From NCBI RefSeq assembly GCF_900110165.1, contig NZ_FOCQ01000013.1, positions 58,878 through 122,877 on the forward strand: 64,000 nucleotides of DNA, given 5' to 3'. The DNA comes from Lihuaxuella thermophila (GTDB taxonomy: Bacteria; Bacillota; Bacilli; Thermoactinomycetales; Thermoactinomycetaceae). Each line of letters begins with the position of its first letter. The stretch's first letter is position 1. Both the position numbers and the translations under genes were made by a program. The notes below the pieces were generated by a model, which worked only from the letters and a program-made list of their open reading frames with translations, searched no databases and was not told the origin of the DNA. Below, in pieces: positions 8,978 to 15,943 of this stretch.

Positions 8978-9368
8978 GTGTCTGATAAACTGGATTTAAC
9001 TATAAATTCATATAAATTCAAATAAAAGGTATTATAGATTTTTAGAGAGAATTATCTCAAATCAAACAGTGTGAGGCCTAAAATCGGAAAAAGGATGGTG
9101 TGTCTCGCCATCAAATGATTGGGAAGACACAGAAGTCATGTTGTTTTGGTCAGATCGTGCATATGCAAGCCAATGTGCAAGAGAAGAGTGGTCTAATTAT
9201 GTACCCACTGAAGCGCTTGGAAAAGTATTGACAAAAGATGATCAACAACACATCCAGAGATTACAACAATTTCTGGATCGAAAACTTTACAGACGCCCCA
9301 TCTGGAAGTTTTGGCATTGGATGGCCGGATTATCTGAAGACGTAGAAGAGGCACTAAAAAAATTTTGA
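8978..9368 (+). pseudogene. DUF2750 protein, broken by a duplication frameshift and a nonsense codon
   Basis: Read across two lesions this is a DUF2750 protein. A GTG start at 8978 behind AGGGAGA gives MSDKLDLTINS. A 10-bp tandem duplication (TATAAATTCA twice, 9001-9020) then shifts the frame to an early stop; removing one copy continues into NKRYYRFLERIISNQTV. There TGA at 9072-9074 replaces the Trp expected in the VWGLKS motif. The rest (GWCVSPSNDWEDTEVMLFWSDRAYA) is typical DUF2750. After WSNYVPTE the usual C-terminus is replaced by an unrelated Lys- and Trp-rich tail, suggesting a deletion or fusion. DUF2750 proteins are often encoded among toxin-immunity arrays. Confidence 0.72.
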
Positions 9369-9383
9369 TTAAGAGGTGAAAGG

Positions 9384-10103
9384 ATGGGTTTTTGGGAAGA
9401 AACCACTAAAGAAAACAATAGATTGCTAATAGGCGATGAGCCATTTGACATTTTAATCGATGCTTTTCAAGAGTTATCTAATGTTTACTTGGAGGATGCA
9501 GGAAGGAAGCCAACCAGTGAAGAATTGGGCAAATTAATAGCTCTTGCATTAGATTCAATGAATTTTGAATGTCTGTCAGATATGGAAGGGTTTACGTTAA
9601 GTGAGTGTAAGATCAAGAAGAAAAAAGTAAAAAAGATCAAATATAAACCAGGCGATCTATTTGCAATTCCACTTAATGATGGAGAAGTTTATGGTTATGG
9701 TATGGTGTGTACTGGAGGTAAGCCGATGGAAGATGTGTATATAGAATATTATAATATATTCACAGATAATATTATTTCTATCAACCAATTTAAAAGGCTG
9801 AAGAAAGAGGTTGTATTTACTTTACTAAGTGGAGTTGCAGGCATCTTAGACAATGAATGGAAAAAAATAGGATCTATTCCTTTTGATGAATCCAAATATC
9901 AAATTCCTGATTTTTATGATAAAATGCATGGTGACGTATATTATATCAGTAAAGGTGCTGCAAATAATCCCGATGCTCGAATTTTTCCTGTAACTAAAGA
10001 AGAAGCATTAAAGGTAAAAAACCCTGATGGATTAATTGGAAGCGGTATTATCGAAGAGTGGTTGTATGAAGAATATCTTAAACAGAAAACAGGGGAGTCA
10101 TAA
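9384..10103 (+). CDS. Imm26-like immunity protein
   Basis: 239-aa AT-rich gene with ATG after AAGAGGTGAAAGG. The central part (about 85-160) has YKPGDLFAIPLNDGEVYGYGMV, the hallmark first strands of the Imm26 family, which protects against polymorphic toxins. The N-terminal 80 residues form a helical extension (FDILIDAFQELSNVYLEDA) and the C-terminus is acidic. It follows the broken DUF2750 gene by 15 bases and ends just before a strong terminator, so it closes the immunity array. No matching full toxin gene is in the window. Confidence 0.7.
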   Translation: MGFWEETTKENNRLLIGDEPFDILIDAFQELSNVYLEDAGRKPTSEELGKLIALALDSMNFECLSDMEGFTLSECKIKKKKVKKIKYKPGDLFAIPLNDGEVYGYGMVCTGGKPMEDVYIEYYNIFTDNIISINQFKRLKKEVVFTLLSGVAGILDNEWKKIGSIPFDESKYQIPDFYDKMHGDVYYISKGAANNPDARIFPVTKEEALKVKNPDGLIGSGIIEEWLYEEYLKQKTGES

Positions 10104-10128
10104 AAAATTAAAATTGTAAACTCAATTT

Positions 10129-10174
10129 GCATTAAGATAATCTCTAGTATAACTGCTAGAGATTATTTTAATGC
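10129..10174 (+). terminator. Terminator of the immunity array
   Basis: An 11-bp perfect stem (10137-10147 with 10156-10166), extended by GCATTA/TAATGC outside it, with a T-rich right arm. It follows the Imm26 gene. Confidence 0.8.
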
Positions 10175-10214
10175 CTGAAAAATTTAACTTAATTCGAATC
10201 CTTTTACAATCCTA

Positions 10215-10242
10215 GTTGATTTTGGGATCATTTACCTAATAA
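10215..10242 (+). repeat. Dispersed repeat, 28-bp copy
   Basis: These 28 bases are identical to 12547-12574 and recur, degenerate and inverted, at 13746-13799. The copy covers the stop codon of the truncated secreted ORF on the minus strand, which suggests the gene was cut at the edge of a mobile sequence. Confidence 0.75.
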
Positions 10243-10367
10243 TAAGTATTACTATTTAGTAAGTACTTAAAATTGTAAATAAATTTCCCTCCCTCAGCGA
10301 ATGCAGCTATAGGTATAGACATCACTACAAACGCCAAAGCCAGAAAAGCTACTACTTGTTTCCTCAC
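10236..10367 (-). CDS. Short secreted peptide, probably truncated (43 aa)
   Basis: A GTG start lies 9 bases behind a perfect AGGAGG. The product opens with a clean signal peptide (MRKQVVAFLALAFVVMSIPI, then AAFA-E cleavage), leaving a mature piece of about 18 residues rich in Asn and Tyr. The stop codon falls inside the 28-bp dispersed repeat at 10215-10242, so the original gene was probably longer and lost its 3' part at that junction. It is divergent from the NlpC/P60-like pseudogene, which also has a signal peptide. It could also be a genuine small exported peptide. Confidence 0.5.
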   Translation of the reverse strand: MRKQVVAFLALAFVVMSIPIAAFAEGGKFIYNFKYLLNSNTYY

Positions 10368-10499
10368 TCTGATCAACCTCCTATAATTTAAACAATATCC
10401 TTAATATGACGCAAAATTAATTATAATACAATTATATGATAAATGTAAAAATTTTTGCTTATATTTATTTTCTGTCTATACTAATATTATTATTGCAAG

Positions 10500-11208
10500 G
10501 ATATTGTATTAATTTTAGCTGCTCTGGTCATGGTTTTTGGTGGTACATCTGCGGCTTTTGCTAATGCAGGTACTCCTCAATTAACTCAAGCGCAATTGAA
10601 AGAGATTTGAGCAAGGAAAGAAAGACTCTGCGGAAGTAACAAAATCAGCAAAGTGGAAGAAGCCAGTTGATGCGGCAACCCTTGAGCGTTATCATAAAGC
10701 TAAAGGGCTCAATCCAATTTCTGTAATGACTCCTACTAATGGTGTAGGGACCAGAGGAGATATTTTATATACTCCCTCTTTCAGTGGCAGTGGTGATCAA
10801 ACATGGGCTGGTGGACATGTGGGAGTGGTATTATACACTTCTGGAAGCCACGTAGCTGAAGCCTTTGGTATCGGCAAGGCTCCAGTGTCTGGTCAATATA
10901 AGGTTTATAAAATGGTTAATGACTGGAAAACAAGATCAGGATATTCCACTGTAAGAGGTCTGTGGGTGTCTGGAGCTGATAGCTCGGATTACAGCTATGT
11001 TTCTTCTTATGCAGATGCTAGAATCAATTACCCATACAATCACTTCTTTACGAATAAGACAAGAACAGATGCATTCTATTGCTCACAACTGGCTTGGCGT
11101 GCTTGGACTAATACAGGATTTGATATAGACGCTAATGGTGGCAGTGCTGTCTGGCCAGTAGATATTTTTAATGACAGCCAAACAACCGTTTTCTATTCGA
11201 AGGGTTAA
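10500..11208 (+). pseudogene. Secreted YiiX/YycO-like NlpC/P60 hydrolase, frameshifted
   Basis: The first frame encodes a signal peptide (VLILAALVMVFGGTSAAFA) and a short mature start (NAGTPQLTQAQLKEI), then stops at TGA 10608. An extra T at 10606-10608 explains this: skipping it continues as EQGKKDSAEVTK and joins the downstream frame. That frame has a GDILY strand, GGHVGVVLY with the catalytic-type His, and DAFYCSQLAWRAW with the Cys, the circularly permuted order of YiiX/YycO papain-fold hydrolases, thought to cleave cell-wall or lipid amide bonds. No ATG/GTG/TTG start is visible before the signal peptide, so the 5' end is damaged as well. Confidence 0.72.
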
Positions 11209-11250
11209 AAAGACCAAAGTACTTAAGCTCGATAGGTTGCTTGAAAATCA

Positions 11251-11285
11251 AAAAAGAGCGAGAGGTGACTTTCGCTCTTTTTTAT
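11251..11285 (+). terminator. Terminator behind the NlpC/P60-like pseudogene
   Basis: An 11-bp perfect stem (11251-11261 with 11272-11282) ends in TTTTTT. Confidence 0.88.
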
Positions 11286-11299
11286 CTAGGGGGATTTCT

Positions 11300-12328
11300 G
11301 TGAGAAAAAGAAGTTTATTATTCATAATATTGTTCAGCATTTCTGCGCTTATTATAGGTTGTAATAACAATCAGCCTCTCATAAAAAATATATCAGATAG
11401 TCATATCGCTGTTATATATACAGATGCAACCAAAGAAGATAGTGAACTTGTTTTTATAGATGATAAAAAACAAATTTTAGGATCTCATCAAATGAAACAG
11501 ATGTATATAAAGCGAATAGAACGAGGTGAGAATAATGAACTCCTCCTTCCTGTTGCATTTGGAGATAGTATTATCACCATCCAAGCTGACGGGAAAATAA
11601 GCGAAAGAGAAACTCCTATTATGCCACTAGATATATTTGTACATAAAGGTGTTGAAATAAGTAGTTACAATACAGATTACAGTACTGGAACATTGGAAAA
11701 GAAGCAAGAAGATCAAGTAAAAAAGACCACGTTATCAGGTTTACTAGAAGCTGTCGCTATGGATGATGATTATGTATATGCAGTTGGAAATGCAATCAGT
11801 GACAAATATAATGCCCTTTATATTCTGGAAAAAGATACTTTAAAAGTGCATAAAGAAATTGGGCTGGGTCCTCAATACGGAATAGGGAAAGAGATCCAAA
11901 TTCTTGATGGCAAGCTTCTATTAACATCTCCACAGACCAAATCACTTACCATTGTGACTAAAGGAACGCGGGAGATGAAACAAGTAAAACTCCCTTATAA
12001 AGAACCAGATGATCTGCTCATAGACCAAGATTCCATTTACGTTACTTATATGTTGGGGAATCATATTACAAAAATAGATCGAAAGACACTTCAAGTTAAA
12101 GGGAGTTTTAGCACAGGAGACCAGGCAGTTTTAAGGGCAGATATGGATTCTCAGAATATATACGTGCTATCTCAGGCACAAAATGATCCACAACCTAGAC
12201 AGGATATTGTTGGGAGAATAGGCATCTATAACAAGCAGACTGGTAATAAAGTGGGAATGATTGAACTTCCGAATAAACGTAATATGGGAGTACAAGACTT
12301 GATTATCACTAACCCGTCAAATCCTTAG
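11300..12328 (+). CDS. Lipoprotein, beta-propeller-like, unknown function
   Basis: 342-aa protein. GTG at 11300 follows TAGGGGGA and starts a lipoprotein signal peptide (MRKRSLLFIILFSISALIIG followed by Cys, lipobox LIIGC); the frame is open upstream but that part has no ribosome site. The mature protein has repeated strand-turn units (DDDYVYAVGN, QDSIYVTYML, DSQNIYVLSQ), a spacing seen in YVTN/WD-type beta-propeller surface proteins. It should sit on the outer face of the membrane. It lies behind its own upstream terminator, so it is a separate unit in the AT-rich island. Function not assignable. Confidence 0.78.
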   Translation: MRKRSLLFIILFSISALIIGCNNNQPLIKNISDSHIAVIYTDATKEDSELVFIDDKKQILGSHQMKQMYIKRIERGENNELLLPVAFGDSIITIQADGKISERETPIMPLDIFVHKGVEISSYNTDYSTGTLEKKQEDQVKKTTLSGLLEAVAMDDDYVYAVGNAISDKYNALYILEKDTLKVHKEIGLGPQYGIGKEIQILDGKLLLTSPQTKSLTIVTKGTREMKQVKLPYKEPDDLLIDQDSIYVTYMLGNHITKIDRKTLQVKGSFSTGDQAVLRADMDSQNIYVLSQAQNDPQPRQDIVGRIGIYNKQTGNKVGMIELPNKRNMGVQDLIITNPSNP

Positions 12329-12404
12329 ACTCTCATTAATGCGAAGATCAGCAGATAAGGGACGAATGAGTTTGAATAAAAAACTAAGTAGCAAAATCCA
12401 TAGA

Positions 12405-12447
12405 AAAGAGGTGTTCCAAGTATACCGGAATACCTCTTTGGTATTTT
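12405..12447 (+). terminator. Terminator of the lipoprotein gene
   Basis: A 13-bp stem with one G-T pair (12405-12417 with 12427-12439), followed by GGTATTTTT. Confidence 0.82.
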
Positions 12448-12528
12448 TGCACATCCCCGAATAAGAAGATAGAAACCTCACTTTCCAAGACTCCGTTGGG
12501 GTAACGATCCAGGACTACTCCCGTAAAT

Positions 12529-12585
12529 CGGGTGGAAGTAGCGAACGTTGATTTTGGGATCATTTACCTAATAAATGGAAAATGA
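12529..12585 (+). repeat. Dispersed repeat, long copy
   Basis: This block matches the reverse complement of 13746-13799 (about 54 bases, mostly identical), and its inner 28 bases equal 10215-10242. GC content is higher than in the surroundings. It probably belongs to one end of an insertion element or MITE. Confidence 0.72.
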
Positions 12586-12733
12586 CTTGAGATTGCATAT
12601 GAAGCAACTCAAGTCATTCGTATTTATACGGGAAACTCAGGAATGAAACGTTCAAATTCGTCCTGAGTATCGGTAATGGCTAACTTAGAAGATACCTCAA
12701 GGGATTTACAGCAAGTCATTTTCTATTTATTGG
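12567..12733. repeat. MITE-like element with about 22-bp inverted ends
   Basis: CCTAATAAATGGAAAATGAC at the left (12567 on) pairs with the inverted right end (12712-12733), which reads CCAATAAATAGAAAATGAC on the other strand. Inside, a minus-strand frame runs from an ATG at the right end, for MTCCKSLEVSSKLAITDTQD and then EFERFIPEFPV, a 33-aa piece with no ribosome site that looks like a gene remnant. A stem-loop (12581-12591 with 12608-12618) lies near the left end. Confidence 0.5.
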
Positions 12734-12899
12734 ACTGATGGCGGCAACTCGACAGAGGCTGCCCCCATCCCCCTTAGAGAAAAACATTAAAGTAACGATG
12801 CTAAACTTTATTGGGGAAAATCAAGGATTTTCCGGATTTATCTTAGCACTTGCATAAATGTTGTACGATTAAGCTAGATACCAAAAGGAGGAGATTTTA

Positions 12900-13589
12900 T
12901 TGGAAAATGATCATCTTGCTCCCACGCTGCACCGGAGCGCAATGCTCGGTGAAATCATTACTTTTGGCACTTATCCGCAGACGGCGGATGGCTCAGACAG
13001 AACGCCGATCAAGTGGCGGGTGCTGCAAAATTCGGGGAGCGAGCTGTTTATATTGAGCGAGTATATTTTGGATTGCAGACGGTATCATGGCGAGTCTGCG
13101 GATATTAAGTGGCGTGATTGCGTGGATATTACGTGGCGTGACTGTGATTTGCGCAAGTGGCTGAACAACGAATTCTATCACACTGCATTCGATGCTGCCG
13201 AACAGGAATTGATAAAAACGACTCATTGCACGGACAACGGAGAAGGGTGCCCGGATACGGAGGATAAGGTTTTTTTGCTTAGCGTTACCGAGATAAAGGA
13301 TTTATCTGATCTACACGGCAAGGATTTGCGACGCGCCGTTGGAACGGACTTTGCCAAAACAAAAAAACCCGATGGATGCCACTTGTATGTGTACGATAAA
13401 ACGAACAAAGATAACTATATCATCATAAACGGCGAAGAGTTTGGCTGTTCCTGGTGGTGGCTGCGAACACAAGGAAACAAGCCTTCGCGTGCATTTTTTA
13501 TCGGTACAAGTGGCAGTATTCGCAGCTATGCGAATAACAGTATATCCCGTTATGGTGTGCGTCCTGCTTTAAAAATTAATCTTCAATGA
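12900..13589 (+). CDS. DUF6273-type protein with WWWLR...GVRPAL core
   Basis: 229-aa protein starting with TTG at 12900 behind AAGGAGGAG. The sequence has the features of the DUF6273 family: FGTYPQTADGSDRTPIKWRVL near the N-terminus, DLRKWLNNEFYHTAF, and a C-terminal SWWWLRTQG...RYGVRPALKINL. The fold resembles formylglycine-generating/C-type-lectin-like domains by motif, which I offer only as inference. A 24-bp tandem duplication (13101-13124 and 13125-13148) doubles an eight-residue unit (DIKWRDCV, DITWRDCD). No signal peptide. GC is higher than in the preceding island genes, so it may have a different origin. Function unknown. Confidence 0.72.
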   Translation: MENDHLAPTLHRSAMLGEIITFGTYPQTADGSDRTPIKWRVLQNSGSELFILSEYILDCRRYHGESADIKWRDCVDITWRDCDLRKWLNNEFYHTAFDAAEQELIKTTHCTDNGEGCPDTEDKVFLLSVTEIKDLSDLHGKDLRRAVGTDFAKTKKPDGCHLYVYDKTNKDNYIIINGEEFGCSWWWLRTQGNKPSRAFFIGTSGSIRSYANNSISRYGVRPALKINLQ

Positions 13590-13604
13590 TAAAAAGCGGG
13601 GCGT

Positions 13605-13799
13605 TCAGGGCTTGTCACTGATAACGAACAGGTCAAAGAGTGCCCTAAACCGGGGCATTTCATTGTCTAACACGATCATGTCACCGCAAATAACCATGTA
13701 GCGATCCCATAGTAGCTTAACAAAATGGCTTGGGGCCCAGCGGCTTTTTCCATTTATTGGGGAAATGAACCCGAAATCGACGTTCGCTACCTCCACCCC
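13605..13799 (-). repeat. Inverted copy of the dispersed repeat with a 63-aa frame
   Basis: The right half (13746-13799) is the inverted counterpart of 12529-12585. A minus-strand frame (13605-13796) reads through it as MEVANVDFGFISPINGKSRW and ends ALFDLFVISDKP. The frame is coherent and GC-richer than the surroundings but has no ribosome site and no family I recognise. It is probably a remnant of the gene carried by the repeat element. Confidence 0.5.
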
Positions 13800-14104
13800 T
13801 ATCTTACAAGCTCAATGTGACAACATTGTTTTTCATCAGATGCCTTCCCAAAAAATAAGAGCAGGCTGTACACGGGATACGTGATCAGTCTGCTCAATTC
13901 ACAGTTTACATGACTGTATTTCATATTCTTCAACGTAATTCCGATACTTCTTCGCACAATAGGAATTAATGATGTCTGAGTTTAGTTCGGCTATGGGTAT
14001 CCGTTTTTTTGCTAACAGGGAACGATATACATGAAATTAAAAGGGATTGACACATTCCAGGTTTATATATTTTTCCACGCATGGTAAAATAGAAAAAGAG
14101 AAAA

Positions 14105-14131
14105 TATCCCTAGTAATGACTACTAGGGATA
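14105..14131 (-). terminator. Terminator of the RRNPP regulator/micropeptide unit
   Basis: ATCCCTAGTA (14106-14115) pairs perfectly with TACTAGGGAT (14121-14130); on the minus strand the hairpin is followed by a T-rich run. It ends the minus-strand unit made of the regulator and two micro-ORFs. Confidence 0.75.
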
Positions 14132-14149
14132 AGGAATAGATTTAGCAAG

Positions 14150-14176
14150 AAACTCAGTAAATTCTGCTGAGTTTTT
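14150..14176. terminator. Second hairpin behind the micropeptide ORFs
   Basis: AAACTCAG (14150-14157) pairs with CTGAGTTT (14167-14174), followed by TTT on the + strand. It uses the AAACTC sequence that follows each micro-ORF stop codon. Confidence 0.65.
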
Positions 14177-14180
14177 TACT

Positions 14181-14222
14181 TTAAGTGCTAGGTGGCTCAC
14201 CGGAATTATGCTTGGCAATCAT
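14181..14222 (-). CDS. Micropeptide 2 (13 aa, GEPP motif)
   Basis: ATG at 14222, five bases behind AGAGGTGA, encodes MIAKHNSGEPPST. It follows micropeptide 1 by 31 bases and shares with it the GEPP motif near the C-terminus and the identical downstream string TTAAAGTAAAAAACTC. The pair looks like a tandem duplication that kept ribosome site, start, GEPP and stop, which argues for translation. There is no export signal, unlike Phr or PapR precursors. I infer a role as peptide ligand or modulator of the adjoining TPR regulator; nothing in the sequence proves it. Confidence 0.5.
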   Translation of the reverse strand: MIAKHNSGEPPST

Positions 14223-14227
14223 ATCAT

Positions 14228-14235
14228 TCACCTCT
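14228..14235 (-). promoter_or_regulatory. Ribosome binding site of micropeptide 2
   Basis: AGAGGTGA, seven contiguous matches to the anti-Shine-Dalgarno sequence, five bases before ATG 14222. Confidence 0.65.
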
Positions 14236-14253
14236 GAAGGCGAGTTTTTTACT

Positions 14254-14310
14254 TTAATCGTCAGGAGGCTCGCCGGTGGTATTTCGCTTGATATTTTCGT
14301 TAATGACCAT
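14254..14310 (-). CDS. Micropeptide 1 (18 aa, GEPP motif), nested in-frame at the regulator 3' end
   Basis: ATG at 14310 lies seven bases behind GGAGGTGA, a perfect Shine-Dalgarno site inside the regulator coding sequence. It opens MVINENIKRNTTGEPPDD in the same frame and with the same stop codon as the regulator, so the peptide can be made alone or as the regulator tail. The GEPP motif and downstream sequence recur in micropeptide 2. Rap-phr and similar RRNPP loci place a peptide gene at the regulator 3' end; here it is nested, in frame and leaderless. Translation and function are inference. Confidence 0.5.
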   Translation of the reverse strand: MVINENIKRNTTGEPPDD

Positions 14311-15678
14311 TTTACTCTCACCTCCTTCAAGAGTTTCGACATAGGAGCAAAAAAAGTCCAAAGCATAATCTTTAAAATTGGGATCACCGATTTCACGCAA
14401 ATATTTAGCCAATATCAGAAGAGTTTCGTTTTTTTGATCTACAAAAGAATGTTGTTCGGCAAGACGTAAAGCTTCTTTCAAATGAGAAAGAACCTGATCC
14501 CGTTTATTCCGTTGAATCGAACACTTTCCTAATCCTATGAGCGCTTGTATTTCGTGATATACATCATTGGTTTTTCTGCTATACTCTAATGCTTCAAAAT
14601 ATTTTCTTTCTGCACCGGGGATGTCTTCTTGTTTATAGTACAACATTCCTAATTGAGTGTAAACGTATGCCGGAAGGTACTCACTTTTGATTTTTTTCTC
14701 CAGTTTTAGAGCCGTTGTAAAACAGCATTCTGCCAAATTCAGTTTATTCAGCTCTATGTAGATACTTCCCAACGTGGTCCATAACTCAAATGAGCGATCA
14801 TACATTTTATCGATTCGAGCCAGCTCAATTCCCTTTAAAGCGAACTTTATCGCTTGAGGAAGTCTCCTTCCCTTCAACAGCAGTTTCGCCTGCATTTCAT
14901 ACATATTCAGTGTCGATTCTTTGCTCTCGCTGTGATATTGATCTGTTTCCGTTTTATATTTTGCGGGGGAGTCGGACGCGATGTCATCCAATACGGCTTG
15001 GGCATCTCCAATGCGGTTCAACTTTTCAAGATAGATCACTCTGCTGATGCGTATCATATCTTTATAATATTTTCTTTCTCCGTCAGGAACAAAATATTTG
15101 GAAGCTGCCTCGGAATATTTCCACGCTTGATGGAAGTTGTTTTGCAGGTATTCAATCAGACTCAGCTTGTGATAACAGGCACTTTTAAAGTTCGTGTGGT
15201 TCATTTCGGAATAGTGCCGGTCAATCATATGAATGACGTTAAAAAAATGGTTATAAGCCCTTTTCCAATTTTTCTTTCGTAAATAGAGCTTCCCTTTTAA
15301 ATATTCCACCCAAACATGAAACGGATGTTTGGGTGGGAGGGAAAGCTCCCGCAACTCTTCCGAGGCTTTGTCCGGCCCCACCAAGTTAATGGTATTTTCT
15401 ATGGAAATCAGTTTGATCTGCAACTCCTCATCCATGGAATCTTCATTCTGTTCCGATTCCTGGAGATAGAATTTCGTCAGATCTTCTTCAAGACCCAATT
15501 TCTTCAAAACATATTTCATTTTCTCTTCACTGACTTGCCCTTTGCCGCTTTCAATGTTGCTGAGCACGGGTTGGGAGAGAAATTCATCGACTAAATCGCC
15601 CTGGCGAAGTTTTTTTGCTTTCCTCTGTTCCCGTACAAATTTACCAAATTCAATTCGATCCACGCGATTCTGGCTCAT
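14254..15678 (-). CDS. RRNPP-type regulator: XRE HTH plus TPR repeats
   Basis: 474-aa protein. ATG at 15678 follows GAGGTGA with good spacing; an upstream GTG at 15690 overlaps that site and is less likely. Residues about 8-65 form an XRE helix-turn-helix (FGKFVREQRKAKKLRQGDLV, then FLSQPVLSNIESGKG). The rest is a run of TPR-like helix pairs (about 130-450; for example LWTTLGSIYIELNKLNLAEC, YTQLGMLYYKQEDIPGAERK). This is the layout of PlcR/NprR/AimR-type RRNPP regulators, which bind short signalling peptides in the TPR superhelix. The last 18 residues coincide with a nested micro-ORF. Targets unknown; divergent from the gene at 15944. Confidence 0.85.
   Translation of the reverse strand: MSQNRVDRIEFGKFVREQRKAKKLRQGDLVDEFLSQPVLSNIESGKGQVSEEKMKYVLKKLGLEEDLTKFYLQESEQNEDSMDEELQIKLISIENTINLVGPDKASEELRELSLPPKHPFHVWVEYLKGKLYLRKKNWKRAYNHFFNVIHMIDRHYSEMNHTNFKSACYHKLSLIEYLQNNFHQAWKYSEAASKYFVPDGERKYYKDMIRISRVIYLEKLNRIGDAQAVLDDIASDSPAKYKTETDQYHSESKESTLNMYEMQAKLLLKGRRLPQAIKFALKGIELARIDKMYDRSFELWTTLGSIYIELNKLNLAECCFTTALKLEKKIKSEYLPAYVYTQLGMLYYKQEDIPGAERKYFEALEYSRKTNDVYHEIQALIGLGKCSIQRNKRDQVLSHLKEALRLAEQHSFVDQKNETLLILAKYLREIGDPNFKDYALDFFCSYVETLEGGESKMVINENIKRNTTGEPPDD
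14318..14325 (-). promoter_or_regulatory. Internal perfect Shine-Dalgarno site for micropeptide 1
   Basis: GGAGGTGA within the regulator coding region, seven bases before an in-frame ATG (14310). Such a site inside a coding sequence is unusual and decides the call of the nested peptide. Confidence 0.65.
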
Positions 15679-15847
15679 CGAAACATTCACCTCAAAAAAA
15701 TTTTTGCCTGCCTCTGTGCTAAACCGTGCGATTTTTCACCGTTTTTACGAAATACCCTTTAATTTAAAGAGCGATATTTCGTTATGTTCCAGTCTTAGAC
15801 TTCATGTTGACTAATTTATAAATATTTTTTGGGTGGAATTTAGAAAT

Positions 15848-15877
15848 TTGCCTTAACTTTTCTGAATATTATATAAT
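15848..15877 (+). promoter_or_regulatory. Sigma-A-like promoter for the 15944 gene
   Basis: TTGCCT (15848-15853), an 18-base spacer and TATAAT (15872-15877), about 65 bases before the TTG start of the next gene. Confidence 0.65.
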
Positions 15878-15943
15878 GCGGTTAAGAAAAGAATCAATAT
15901 TTAATCATTCAATTGTTTTATAAATTTCTCAGAGGTGGTAAAA

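Larger units (their letters stand above)
12448..12899. other. Gene-poor stretch with repeats and hairpins
   Basis: No convincing full gene. It holds the long copy of the dispersed repeat (12529-12585), a small inverted-repeat element (12567-12733), a hairpin at 12581-12618 and a GGAAAATC/GATTTTCC hairpin near 12817-12835 ahead of the DUF6273 gene. Confidence 0.6.

Noticed and set aside
12900..13589. DUF6273 gene as target of a diversity-generating retroelement
   Set aside because: The fold is suggestive, but no reverse transcriptase or template repeat is in the window; the only internal repeat is a simple 24-bp tandem duplication.
14047..14100. Promoter of a small RNA at 14.05 kb
   Set aside because: TTGACA is present, but no -10 box lies at a usable distance on the + strand.
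14181..14396. 71-codon frame ending in GEPPST, overlapping the regulator 3' end with a hydrophobic start
   Set aside because: It looked like a Phr-type precursor with a signal peptide, but its GTG start has no ribosome site, and the hydrophobic part is the shadow of the regulator frame. I kept only the 13-codon ORF with its own site.
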